Source: JBFGWM01 sp041588495 (GTDB lineage Bacteria; Pseudomonadota; Gammaproteobacteria; Pseudomonadales; JBFGWM01). Taken from it: DNA of 15,541 nucleotides. The notes below the pieces were generated by a model. The model was not told the origin of the DNA. It was given only the letters and a program-made list of their open reading frames with translations, and ran no database searches. Of this stretch, positions 6,880 through 14,203 are shown in pieces (the first letter of the stretch is position 1; the number at the start of each line of letters is the position of its first letter). The position numbers and the translations under genes are program-made. The stretch is taken from assembly GCA_041588495.1 (NCBI GenBank), contig JBFGWM010000038.1, positions 1 through 15,541 of the forward strand, written 5' to 3'.

Positions 6880-9126
6880 TTACTCGGTCTCCAGCGCCTC
6901 GACCTTCTGAAAACCGCGTGGCAGTTTCTGCCCGCGACGACCACGCTCACCGACGTAGGCCTCCAGGTCCGCACGCTTCAGGTTCAGGTGCCGCTTGCCG
7001 GACCGCACCACCAGTTGCTGGTCCGGGCCGCATGCCGCCACGTCGACCACGTATTCCTCGCGTGCCTCGACGCGCTTGCCGGGAATACCGATGATCTTGT
7101 TTCCCTTGCCCCGGGACAGCACCGGCAACTCTCCCGCCGGGAACGCCAGCATGCGGCCTTCCGTGGTCACGGCGACGACCAGCGCTGATTCCGGGTCGCG
7201 CACGGGTACCGGGGCCAGGACCCGCCCACCACGCGGCAGGTTGAGTAACGATTTACCGTTGCGATTGCGGGTCAGCAGGTCGGCGACCCGCACGATGAAT
7301 CCGTACCCGGCGTCCGAGGCAATCAGCCACTGCTCGCTGTCATCACCGGTCACAACGCCCCGGAAACTCGCCCCGGAGGGCGGATTCAGGCGTCCGGTCA
7401 GCGGCTCGCCCTGCCCCCGTGCGGAGGGCAGGGAATGTCCGGGCAGGGAATACACGCGCCCGGTCGAATCCAGGAAATGCACCGCCTGGGTGGTCCGACC
7501 CGCTGCCGAAAGGAAATATCCGTCGCCTGACTTGTAATTGAGCTCAGCCGGGTCGATGTCATGTCCGCGCGCCGCGCGAACCCAGCCCTTCTTGGAGAGC
7601 ACGACCGTGATCGGCTCGCTGGATACCAGGTCGGTTTCGGCGAGGGCGCGGGCCTCCTCACGGGCGACGATGGGCGAGCGGCGCGCATCCCCAAAGGTTT
7701 CCGCATCGGCTTTCAGCTCGTTGCGAACCAGGGTGCGCAGCCGGTTCCGCGATCTCAGGGTTTTCTCCAGCTTCGCCCGCTCTGCCTCGAGTTCGTCCTG
7801 CTCCCCGCGAATCTTCATTTCCTCGAGCTTCGCCAGGTGGCGCAACTTGAGTTCGAGGATCGCCTCGGCCTGGCGGTCGCTGAGGGAGAACCGCTTCATG
7901 AGCACCGGCTTCGGGTGGTCCTCGTTGCGGATGATGGCGATCACCTCGTCGATGTTCAGGTAGGCGACCAGCAGGCCCTCGAGGATATGCAGGCGGTCGA
8001 GCACCTTGTCCAGGCGCCACTGCAGGCGTCGGCGCACGGTCTCGGTGCGGAACTCCAGCCATTCCTTGAGCAGGCCGACGATGTTGCGCACGCTGGGCCG
8101 CCCGTCGAGGCCGATCAGGTTCATGTTGACCCGGTAGGTGCGTTCGAGGTCAGTGGTCGCGAACAGGTGCGCCATGAGGACATCGACATCGATGCGGTTG
8201 GAACGCGGCACGATGACGAGGCGCGTGGGGTTCTCGTGATCGGATTCGTCACGCAGGTCCGCCACCATGGGCAGCTTCTTTGCCTGCATCTGCTGGGCGA
8301 TCTGTTCCAGCACGCGCGCTCCGGACACCTGGTGCGGCAACGCGGTGACGATGATGTCTCCCGCCTCGCGGGTGTAGATCGCGCGCATGCGAATGCTGCC
8401 GCGACCGGTCCGGTACATGTCCAGCAGGTCGCCGGGCGGGGTGATGATCTCGGCCTCGGTGGGATAGTCGGGACCCGGCAGCAACGGGTGCAGTTCCTCG
8501 ACTGTCGTCTTAGGGTGCTCCAGCAGGTGGATGCACGCGGCGGCGACCTCGCGCAGGTTGTGGGGCGGAATGTCGGTCGCCATGCCCACCGCGATCCCCG
8601 TGGTGCCGTTGAGCAGGACGTTGGGCAGGCGCGCCGGCATGACGGCCGGTTCCTCAAGGGTGCCATCGAAGTTGGGCACCCATTCCACGGTTCCCTGGCC
8701 GAGTTCGGAGAGCAGCACCTGGGCGTACGCCGCGAGCCGCGCCTCGGTATAACGCATGGCGGCGAACGATTTCGGATCGTCGGGGGATCCCCAGTTGCCC
8801 TGTCCGTCGACCAGCGGGTAGCGGTACGAGAACGACTGCGCCATCAGCACCATCGCCTCGTAACACGCGGAGTCGCCATGGGGGTGGAACTTGCCGAGCA
8901 CGTCGCCCACGGTGCGGGCCGACTTCTTGAACTTGGCGCCGGCGCGCAGTCCGAGCTCGGACATCGCGTATACGATGCGCCGTTGCACCGGCTTGAGACC
9001 GTCACCGATAGCGGGAAGTGCGCGATCGAGAATGACGTACATGGAGTAGTCCAGGTACGCTTTCTCGGTGTACTCGCGCAGGGGAAGCTGCTCGGTGCCG
9101 TCTTCGAGCAGAGTCGTTTCCGTCAT
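6880..9126 (-). CDS. parC: DNA topoisomerase IV subunit A
   Basis: 748 aa (E. coli ParC 752). With ParE it forms topoisomerase IV, which unlinks daughter chromosomes by ATP-driven double-strand passage. The start, YLDYSMYVILDRALP and DGLKPVQRRI, is typical of the type IIA A subunit. The catalytic tyrosine is Y126 in AAMRYTEAR. The quinolone-resistance region reads HPHGDSACYEAM, with Ser86 and Glu90 (E. coli S80 and E84) in the sensitive state. Coiled-coil and tower sequence follows, then a C-terminal beta-pinwheel from about residue 500. The C-terminal domain lacks the full GyrA box (QRRGGKG), which favours ParC over GyrA, as does parE immediately upstream. The gap to parE is 53 nt, so the two are probably cotranscribed. 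The ATG at 9126 has only a weak upstream ribosome site. I see no hairpin-plus-T-run terminator in the 73 bp after the stop. Confidence 0.97.
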   Translation of the reverse strand: MTETTLLEDGTEQLPLREYTEKAYLDYSMYVILDRALPAIGDGLKPVQRRIVYAMSELGLRAGAKFKKSARTVGDVLGKFHPHGDSACYEAMVLMAQSFSYRYPLVDGQGNWGSPDDPKSFAAMRYTEARLAAYAQVLLSELGQGTVEWVPNFDGTLEEPAVMPARLPNVLLNGTTGIAVGMATDIPPHNLREVAAACIHLLEHPKTTVEELHPLLPGPDYPTEAEIITPPGDLLDMYRTGRGSIRMRAIYTREAGDIIVTALPHQVSGARVLEQIAQQMQAKKLPMVADLRDESDHENPTRLVIVPRSNRIDVDVLMAHLFATTDLERTYRVNMNLIGLDGRPSVRNIVGLLKEWLEFRTETVRRRLQWRLDKVLDRLHILEGLLVAYLNIDEVIAIIRNEDHPKPVLMKRFSLSDRQAEAILELKLRHLAKLEEMKIRGEQDELEAERAKLEKTLRSRNRLRTLVRNELKADAETFGDARRSPIVAREEARALAETDLVSSEPITVVLSKKGWVRAARGHDIDPAELNYKSGDGYFLSAAGRTTQAVHFLDSTGRVYSLPGHSLPSARGQGEPLTGRLNPPSGASFRGVVTGDDSEQWLIASDAGYGFIVRVADLLTRNRNGKSLLNLPRGGRVLAPVPVRDPESALVVAVTTEGRMLAFPAGELPVLSRGKGNKIIGIPGKRVEAREEYVVDVAACGPDQQLVVRSGKRHLNLKRADLEAYVGERGRRGQKLPRGFQKVEALETE

Positions 9127-9179
9127 TGGCGGTTCATCCGATCATTTGTGTGGGAACTGTACGCACGCTGCGGGACACG

Positions 9180-11069
9180 TTACACGTCCGCCAGGTTGCC
9201 GAATTTCTCCAGCCAGGCCTTGCGGTCCGCAGCACGTTTCTTGGCCAGCATCATGTCCATCTTCTGCAGGGTGCCGTCACCCGCTTCCATGGCCAGACGC
9301 ACCAGGCGGCGGGTATCCGGCGCCATGGTGGTCTCGCGCAACTGCAGGGGATTCATTTCACCGAGTCCCTTGAAACGCTGCACATTCACCCGGCCCTTTT
9401 TCTTTTCTGCCGCGATGCGGTCGAGCACGCCCTGTTTCTCGGCATCATCGAGCGCGTAATAGACTTCCTTGCCGACGTCGATGCGGTACAGGGGCGGCAT
9501 GGCCACGTAGACGTGACCCTCCTCGACCAGCTTGCGGAAGTGGCGCACGAACAATGCGCACAGCAGGGTGGCAATGTGCAGGCCGTCGGAATCGGCGTCG
9601 GCAAGGATGCAGACCTTGCCGTAACGCAATGCGGACAGGTCGGTGGCAGCGGGTTCCACGCCGATCGCGACCGAGATGTCATGCACCTCCTGGGATGCAA
9701 GGATTTCCGTCGACTCGACTTCCCAGGTATTGAGTATCTTGCCACGCAGCGGCATCACCGCCTGGAACTCGCGGTCGCGGGCCTGCTTGGCGGAACCGCC
9801 GGCCGAGTCCCCCTCCACCAGGAACAATTCGGTACGGGTGACGTCCGTGCTGGAACAGTCCGCCAGCTTGCCGGGCAATGCCGGACCGCTCGCGATCTTC
9901 TTCCGCGCGACCTTGCGCCCGGCCCGGAGCCGGCTCTGGGCATGGCTGATGGCGAGTTCCGCGAGGCGTTCCGCGGCGGCCGTGTGCTGGTTGAGCCACA
10001 GGCTGAACGCATCCTTGACCACCCCCGAGACGAAAGTGGCACATTCACGTGAGGACAGGCGTTCCTTGGTCTGCCCGGAAAACTGCGGGTCGGCGAGTCG
10101 CGCGGACAACACGTAGCAACAGTTCACCCAGAGGTCATCCGCGGTCAGTTTCACACCACGCGGCAGCAGGTTGCGGAACTCGCAGAACTCGCGCATCGCC
10201 TCCAGCAGACCACTGCGGAAACCGTTGACGTGGGTGCCACCCTGGGGCGTGGGGATCAGGTTCACGTAGCTTTCGGTGACCACCTCGCCGCCTTCCGGGA
10301 GCCACAGCACCGCCCAGTCCACGGCCTCGTGCTTCGCCGCCATGGAACCGGTGAACGGTTCCTCGGGCAGCTGCTCCCAGGATTGCAGTGACGACTTCAG
10401 GTACTCGCTGAGACCGTTCTCGTACTGCCATTCCTCGCTGCGCCCACTGCCCTCGTCGCGGAAGCTGACGCGCAGCCCCGAGCACAGCACCGCCTTGGCC
10501 CGCAACAGGTGGGTGAGTCTCGCCACCGAGAACTGCGCGGAATCGAAATATTTCGGGTCGGGCCGGAACCACAGGCTGGTGCCGGTATTGCGCTTGCCGA
10601 CACTGCCGACCACTTCGAGATCGCCGACCTTGTCGCCGTCGCGGAAACACATCCGGTATTCCTGGCCGCCGCGCCGGATGGTGACTTCCAACTCGCTGGA
10701 CAGGGCATTCACCACGGAAACCCCCACCCCGTGGAGCCCGCCCGAGAACTGGTAGGCGCGATTGGAGAACTTGCCGCCCGCGTGGAGGCGGGTGAGGATC
10801 AGCTCGACACCCGGAACCTTTTCCTCCGGGTGAATATCGACAGGCATACCGCGGCCGTCGTCGTCGACCCGCATGGAGCCGTCACGAAGCAGGGTCACCT
10901 CGATATTCCTGGCGTGCCCGGCGAGCGCCTCATCGACGCTGTTGTCGATGACCTCCTGCGCAAGGTGGTTTGGACGCGAGGTGTCGGTATACATCCCGGG
11001 GCGCTTGCGCACCGGGTCGAGACCGCTCAGTACCTCGATGGATTCCGCAGTGTAGGCTTCCGCAGTCAT
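9180..11069 (-). CDS. parE: DNA topoisomerase IV subunit B
   Basis: 629 aa, the usual length (E. coli 630); the ATPase subunit partnering ParC. The GHKL ATPase domain shows EVIDNSVDEAL (39-49), DDGRGMP (70-76) and GGLHGVGVSVVNALS (110-124). The transducer domain has PTPQGGTHVNG (273-283). The TOPRIM domain has LVEGDSAGGSA (417-427, catalytic E419), DADSD (491-495, metal ligands) and the terminal RFKGLGEMN motif (566-573). The frame has an earlier ATG at 11099, but I chose 11069: family alignment puts the N-terminus there, AGGAAG precedes it (about 12 nt), and the perfect TATAAT at 11113-11108 would start transcripts at about 11101, leaving the earlier ATG with almost no leader. The strong GRGMP/GGLHGVG/TOPRIM set and the adjacent parC exclude GyrB. 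Confidence 0.96.
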   Translation of the reverse strand: MTAEAYTAESIEVLSGLDPVRKRPGMYTDTSRPNHLAQEVIDNSVDEALAGHARNIEVTLLRDGSMRVDDDGRGMPVDIHPEEKVPGVELILTRLHAGGKFSNRAYQFSGGLHGVGVSVVNALSSELEVTIRRGGQEYRMCFRDGDKVGDLEVVGSVGKRNTGTSLWFRPDPKYFDSAQFSVARLTHLLRAKAVLCSGLRVSFRDEGSGRSEEWQYENGLSEYLKSSLQSWEQLPEEPFTGSMAAKHEAVDWAVLWLPEGGEVVTESYVNLIPTPQGGTHVNGFRSGLLEAMREFCEFRNLLPRGVKLTADDLWVNCCYVLSARLADPQFSGQTKERLSSRECATFVSGVVKDAFSLWLNQHTAAAERLAELAISHAQSRLRAGRKVARKKIASGPALPGKLADCSSTDVTRTELFLVEGDSAGGSAKQARDREFQAVMPLRGKILNTWEVESTEILASQEVHDISVAIGVEPAATDLSALRYGKVCILADADSDGLHIATLLCALFVRHFRKLVEEGHVYVAMPPLYRIDVGKEVYYALDDAEKQGVLDRIAAEKKKGRVNVQRFKGLGEMNPLQLRETTMAPDTRRLVRLAMEAGDGTLQKMDMMLAKKRAADRKAWLEKFGNLADV

Positions 11070-11107
11070 GGGTACGCCGGACTTCCTTTCCTTGCCCATA
11101 GCGTTCG

Positions 11108-11113
11108 ATTATA
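11108..11113 (-). promoter_or_regulatory. Candidate -10 element of a parE-parC promoter
   Basis: The minus strand reads TATAAT, a perfect consensus -10, between the yqiA stop (11131) and parE. Predicted transcript start is about 11101, giving a 32-nt leader to the ATG at 11069. I find no convincing -35 (positions at 17 bp read TCCTGA). It would let the topoisomerase genes be expressed apart from thiC-nudF-yqiB-cpdA-yqiA. Confidence 0.45.
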
Positions 11114-11130
11114 TGCAGGCGGGGATTGAA

Positions 11131-11736
11131 TCAGGAAGACTTGACCGGGACGGGAATGCGAAAAAAGTTGAGCATGGCGGGAATCCAGCGCTCGAAATGA
11201 TCGAAACCGTGGGACCCGCCCGCCTCGATAATGCCCCGAGACGCCGCATACTTGGCGACCGCCTGGTTGTAATCCAGCGTCTCGTCCCCGGTCTGGACCA
11301 TGTACATCAAATTGGCGGGGCGCGTCACCTCGACCTCGAGGGCGCGCAGCTGCTCCACGTGCTCGGGCCGGAGCTCGTAATGTTCCTCCGTGTACAGGTT
11401 GGCGTTATCTCCAAGGTAATCCAGCAGCAGTTCATAGGGACGCACCGCGGGGTTGATCAGTACCGCGCGCAGGTCATGGTTCTCGGCAAGCCAGGTGGCG
11501 TAGTAGCCGCCCAGGGAACTGCCCACCAGGAGCGGCCTGCGCGGAAGCAACGGACGGATGGTGTCTTCAAGCAGTGCCGCGGCGCGCTCCGGCTCCCACG
11601 GCAGGTCAGGCACCCGGTAATCGATGGCGACACCGTAGGCGGAAATGTACTCGCCAAGTGCGCGCGCCTTCCATGACTGGGGCGAACTGTTGAAGCCGTG
11701 GATATACAGGACCAGCGGCGCGTTCTCGAGATCCAT
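11131..11736 (-). CDS. yqiA: YqiA-family alpha/beta-hydrolase esterase
   Basis: 201 aa (E. coli YqiA 193). A small cytoplasmic serine esterase of the alpha/beta-hydrolase fold; the family acts on short-chain and palmitoyl esters in vitro, and the natural substrate is not known. The start has the oxyanion-region strand LYIHGFNSSP (10-19). The nucleophile elbow is GSSLGG (72-77, S74). The acid is probably D151 or D155 in TGDETLDY, and the base is H176 in GGSHGFDHF. It lies 27 nt after cpdA and 61 nt before the chosen parE start, the E. coli order cpdA-yqiA-parE. There is no clear Shine-Dalgarno before the ATG, so translation may depend on coupling to cpdA. Confidence 0.92.
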   Translation of the reverse strand: MDLENAPLVLYIHGFNSSPQSWKARALGEYISAYGVAIDYRVPDLPWEPERAAALLEDTIRPLLPRRPLLVGSSLGGYYATWLAENHDLRAVLINPAVRPYELLLDYLGDNANLYTEEHYELRPEHVEQLRALEVEVTRPANLMYMVQTGDETLDYNQAVAKYAASRGIIEAGGSHGFDHFERWIPAMLNFFRIPVPVKSS

Positions 11737-11763
11737 GGTACGGGAGCCGGCAGGGTCCGGCGC

Positions 11764-12564
11764 CTAGTATCCCTTGACCGAGTAATCGACCTCGAAGCGG
11801 AACCCGGTGACCCGCGAGACCCCCGTACTGATCGATCCGTCGGGATGCAGTTCCAGCCAGCGGTAACCCGGCGCCTTGTCGTCAGCCTGGAATTCATCGC
11901 TTCCGGGCTTGAACTGCACGCTGCTGGACGGGCTGGCCAGCATGCGCACGGCATCGCGCTGCTGGTCGTACTCCTGGTGGATGTGACCCCACAGGATTGC
12001 GCGCACGTTGTCATGGGAGTCGATCACGTCGAACAGTTCCGCGGGATTCTGCACGCCCAGCGGATCCAGCCAGCGGCAATGGATGGGCACCGGCTGGTGA
12101 TGGAAACTCACCAGGCTGTGGGTTTCCGGCTGCTCTTCGAGGCATTGCGCGAGAAACTCCAGTTCACCCGCCCCGAGGCGCCCGGGAACCTTGCCGGGAA
12201 TGGTCGAATTCAACAACACCAGCTGCCAGTGCTTGCGCCGCACCAGGCGCGCCAGCGCCGGTGAGCTCTCGCCCAGCACCTCCCGCATGACCTCGAGGCG
12301 GTCGTGATTGCCGGGAAACCAGTAGGTCGGCACGTTGAAACGATCGAGACGCTCGCGGAGAAAACGATAGGATTCAGCGGACCCATCCTGGGAAAGGTCG
12401 CCGGTTGCCAGGATGAGGTCAGGTTCGGGATATTCCTCGGCAACCAGGTCGAGCACGCGACACAGGCTGTCGCGGGTATCCAGTCCGAGCAGGCGTCCGT
12501 CCGGTTCCTGGAACAGATGACAGTCGGTTACCTGGACGATCCGCAGCGTCTGGTCATCGGCCAA
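11764..12564 (-). CDS. cpdA: 3',5'-cyclic-AMP phosphodiesterase CpdA
   Basis: 266 aa (family about 270-275). A class III cyclic-nucleotide phosphodiesterase of the calcineurin-like metallophosphatase fold that lowers cytoplasmic cAMP. All five metal-site blocks are present: D14-x-H16 (TDCHLF), GD at 55-56 (TGDLSQD), GNHD at 85-88, H155-H156 (FHHQP) and GHIH at 193-196. The start is a TTG at 12564: a TGA stands two codons upstream in frame and no ATG or GTG fits before the first metal motif. A GGATGGA stretch about 8 nt upstream is the only ribosome-site candidate. It sits between yqiB (118-bp gap) and yqiA. In pseudomonads CpdA tunes the cAMP/Vfr system that also controls type IV pili; any link to the nearby fimX is inference. 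Confidence 0.95.
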   Translation of the reverse strand: MADDQTLRIVQVTDCHLFQEPDGRLLGLDTRDSLCRVLDLVAEEYPEPDLILATGDLSQDGSAESYRFLRERLDRFNVPTYWFPGNHDRLEVMREVLGESSPALARLVRRKHWQLVLLNSTIPGKVPGRLGAGELEFLAQCLEEQPETHSLVSFHHQPVPIHCRWLDPLGVQNPAELFDVIDSHDNVRAILWGHIHQEYDQQRDAVRMLASPSSSVQFKPGSDEFQADDKAPGYRWLELHPDGSISTGVSRVTGFRFEVDYSVKGY

Positions 12565-12597
12565 TAGTCAGATCCATCCCGCGTTTTTTATTCTGAT

Positions 12598-12615
12598 GTC
12601 CGTCGCGCGGCGGAC
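12598..12615. other. GC-rich hairpin in the yqiB-cpdA gap
   Basis: The 118-bp gap 12565-12682 holds a 7-bp stem (one T-G wobble on the plus strand) with a 4-base GCGC loop: GTCCGTC-GCGC-GGCGGAC. On the minus strand it precedes an A-rich stretch and the cpdA TTG by about 34 nt, so it would fold in a cpdA leader or read-through transcript. It has no downstream T-run in either direction and is not a standard terminator. A second, weaker repeat is GGTTC/GAACC at 12645-12658. I see no convincing promoter in the gap. Confidence 0.35.
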
Positions 12616-12682
12616 AGTGTCACCGGTGCGTCCGCGTCGCGTCGGGTTCCCGTGAACCGCCGCGAAGGGTTACGGCATTTAC

Positions 12683-13162
12683 CTATCGCGCCACGGTGAG
12701 CGGATACTCATCCATGCTTCCGCATTCGAGGCACAACTGCAACCAGTCCGAAAGGAACCGGTTGATTTCCATTTTCTCGTTGGGCTGGCGCATCTGCCGG
12801 TTGGGGTAGGCATAGGAGGGCTGGAAACTCCCGGCGCCCTGGTAGTCGATGACCTCGGCCATGCGCGCATCGTGATAAACCCGCACCTGCACCCGGGGCG
12901 GGTCACACAGCGGCGTCACGCCGGAAACCTGGCTGACCATGAGCACGCTGGTATACCGCGAGGATTCGATGACCGAGAAGAGAATAACAGTGGAGTCACC
13001 GTCGCCCACGCATCCCACGCGCAGGCGGAACTCGGTCCCCGCGTCCATTTCCGGGACGATTTTCATCAGGCGCGCGTAGTTCGTCTCGCACTCGGCGTGG
13101 AGACCGGATACGTCGGGAACGTATTTCCTGCGCGATCGCCCGTCCAATTCAGTTTTCCTCAT
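12683..13162 (-). CDS. yqiB: DUF1249 family protein YqiB
   Basis: 159 aa, soluble, with no signal or membrane segment. It matches E. coli YqiB (about 140 aa) in the CE(T/M)N segment near residues 25-28, IESSRYT (65-71), VRVYHDAxMAEV (93-104), the YPN (119-121) and EKxxINxFLxDWLxxCLxxG block (129-148). The family has no established biochemical function. The open frame runs far upstream, antisense-free but overlapping nudF; I chose the ATG at 13162 because its ATGA overlaps the nudF stop by four bases, a classic translational-coupling arrangement, and the length then fits the family with a short N-terminal extension. The constant neighbours (nudF, cpdA, yqiA, parE) are the same as in enterobacteria. 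Confidence 0.9.
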   Translation of the reverse strand: MRKTELDGRSRRKYVPDVSGLHAECETNYARLMKIVPEMDAGTEFRLRVGCVGDGDSTVILFSVIESSRYTSVLMVSQVSGVTPLCDPPRVQVRVYHDARMAEVIDYQGAGSFQPSYAYPNRQMRQPNEKMEINRFLSDWLQLCLECGSMDEYPLTVAR

Positions 13163-14187
13163 TCCCGGTCCAGCCACCGAGCACGCAGCTCGTCGCGGTG
13201 CTGCTGGAACCATTGCAGGGCAATTATAGTTGCCGCATTGCTGATACGCCCCCCGGCCAGCATTTCCGCCGCCTCGGCACTGCCGATACGACAGACGCGG
13301 ATGTCCTCTCCTTCCGCGGCGAGACCGTGCACACCGCCCGCATCTTCCGAGTTCACACGCCCCGCGTACACGTGCATGGACTCGGTACTGATGCCGACGC
13401 TGGCCATGTAACGGCACACCGGCTCGAGATCGGTAACCTCGCAACCGGCTTCCTCGAGCGCCTCGCGACGCGCCACGTCCTCGGGTGACTCGCCCGGATC
13501 GATAATCCCGGCAACCATTTCCAGTTGCCACGGCCCGTTCGCGTCTTCCGCCGCCGCGATGCGGAACTGCTCGATCAGGACCAGGCAGTCCGCACCGGGG
13601 TCATACATCAATACCGCGACCGCGGGTCCGCGTCGCACCACCTCGCGGCGCAATGCAACGCTCCAACCCCCAGTGTACAGGCGATGACGCAGGTGCACGA
13701 TGTCCAGGGTCGCAAAACCACGGTACGCGGTTTCGGTGGACAGCACCTCGAAGTGCTCCGACCCCTGGAGACGCTCGATTCCCCGCGCGCCCGGACGCAT
13801 GGCGAGTTCCCTCACCAGGTCGAGACATCGCTGCCTCAGTGTCGCAAACGACGCCGCGGAAGCCGTGCCCACGGACTCCCAGCAACGGCATTCGCAGGGC
13901 AGGTTCGTCCTCGCGACCGCGTCCGCAGCGTGCGGGTCCAGCGCGATGACCAGATCCGCCTCCGACAGCATATTTTCGGCAAAGGACTCAGGGGTCGTGG
14001 GCTGCGCGTCCGCACCCAGTTCCACGAGAATCCCGCAGGTGGTTTCTGACGGTGGGGAAGCGTGCAGTTCGGCGCAACGCCAGGTGCATTGCGCGCGGGC
14101 ATAAAATTCCAGCCAGCAGGCAACAACAAACGGGGCGTCGTCATCACCGGACCCGACCAGCAGGACGTGCGGCACTCCATCCGTCAT
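13159..14187 (-). CDS. nudF: ADP-ribose pyrophosphatase NudF with N-terminal pseudo-phosphatase-like extension
   Basis: 342 aa, about 135 longer than usual NudF (205-210 aa). Residues about 144-342 are typical NudF: the LRHRLYTGGW segment, a perfect Nudix box (G227, E233, R241-E242, E245-E246, G248), a SVGISTE loop (263-269), GLAAEGEDIRV (288-298) and NAATIIALQW near the end. The enzyme splits ADP-ribose to AMP and ribose-5-phosphate using Mg2+. Residues about 5-132 resemble the low-molecular-weight tyrosine phosphatase/ArsC fold in order of elements: VLLVGSGDDDAP where CxxxxCRS is expected, a WLEFYA helix, TPESFAENMLSEADLVIALD, and a final RQRCLDLVREL helix. The catalytic Cys and Arg are absent and three Asp occupy the P-loop, so it should be inactive. 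The frame is uninterrupted. The ATG at 14187 lies 16 nt after thiC with no good ribosome site; an internal ATG at 13800 has one. Confidence 0.9.
   Translation of the reverse strand: MTDGVPHVLLVGSGDDDAPFVVACWLEFYARAQCTWRCAELHASPPSETTCGILVELGADAQPTTPESFAENMLSEADLVIALDPHAADAVARTNLPCECRCWESVGTASAASFATLRQRCLDLVRELAMRPGARGIERLQGSEHFEVLSTETAYRGFATLDIVHLRHRLYTGGWSVALRREVVRRGPAVAVLMYDPGADCLVLIEQFRIAAAEDANGPWQLEMVAGIIDPGESPEDVARREALEEAGCEVTDLEPVCRYMASVGISTESMHVYAGRVNSEDAGGVHGLAAEGEDIRVCRIGSAEAAEMLAGGRISNAATIIALQWFQQHRDELRARWLDRE
13798..13813 (-). promoter_or_regulatory. Candidate internal ribosome site and start for short NudF
   Basis: The minus strand reads GAGGG (13813-13809), 8 nt, then ATG (13800-13798), in frame with nudF. 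Initiation here would give a 213-aa protein, close to ordinary NudF length, lacking the phosphatase-like extension. It is a better ribosome site than the one before the ATG at 14187. Two protein forms, or an upstream region that is not translated as part of NudF, are both possible. Confidence 0.45.
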
Positions 14188-14203
14188 TGCCGCGCGCCGC
14201 CGT

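Noticed and set aside
7561..9459. 632-codon plus-strand open frame over parC and the 3' end of parE
   Set aside because: Shadow of parC: it mirrors the conserved gene base for base and looks like no known protein.
12584..12589. T6 run on the plus strand as an intrinsic terminator
   Set aside because: No hairpin precedes it on the plus strand and no plus-strand gene ends here; the nearby hairpin lies on its wrong side.
13163..13531. Upstream extension of the yqiB frame through nudF coding sequence
   Set aside because: It is the third-frame shadow of the conserved NudF C-terminal half; the translation is Arg/Gly-rich without motifs.
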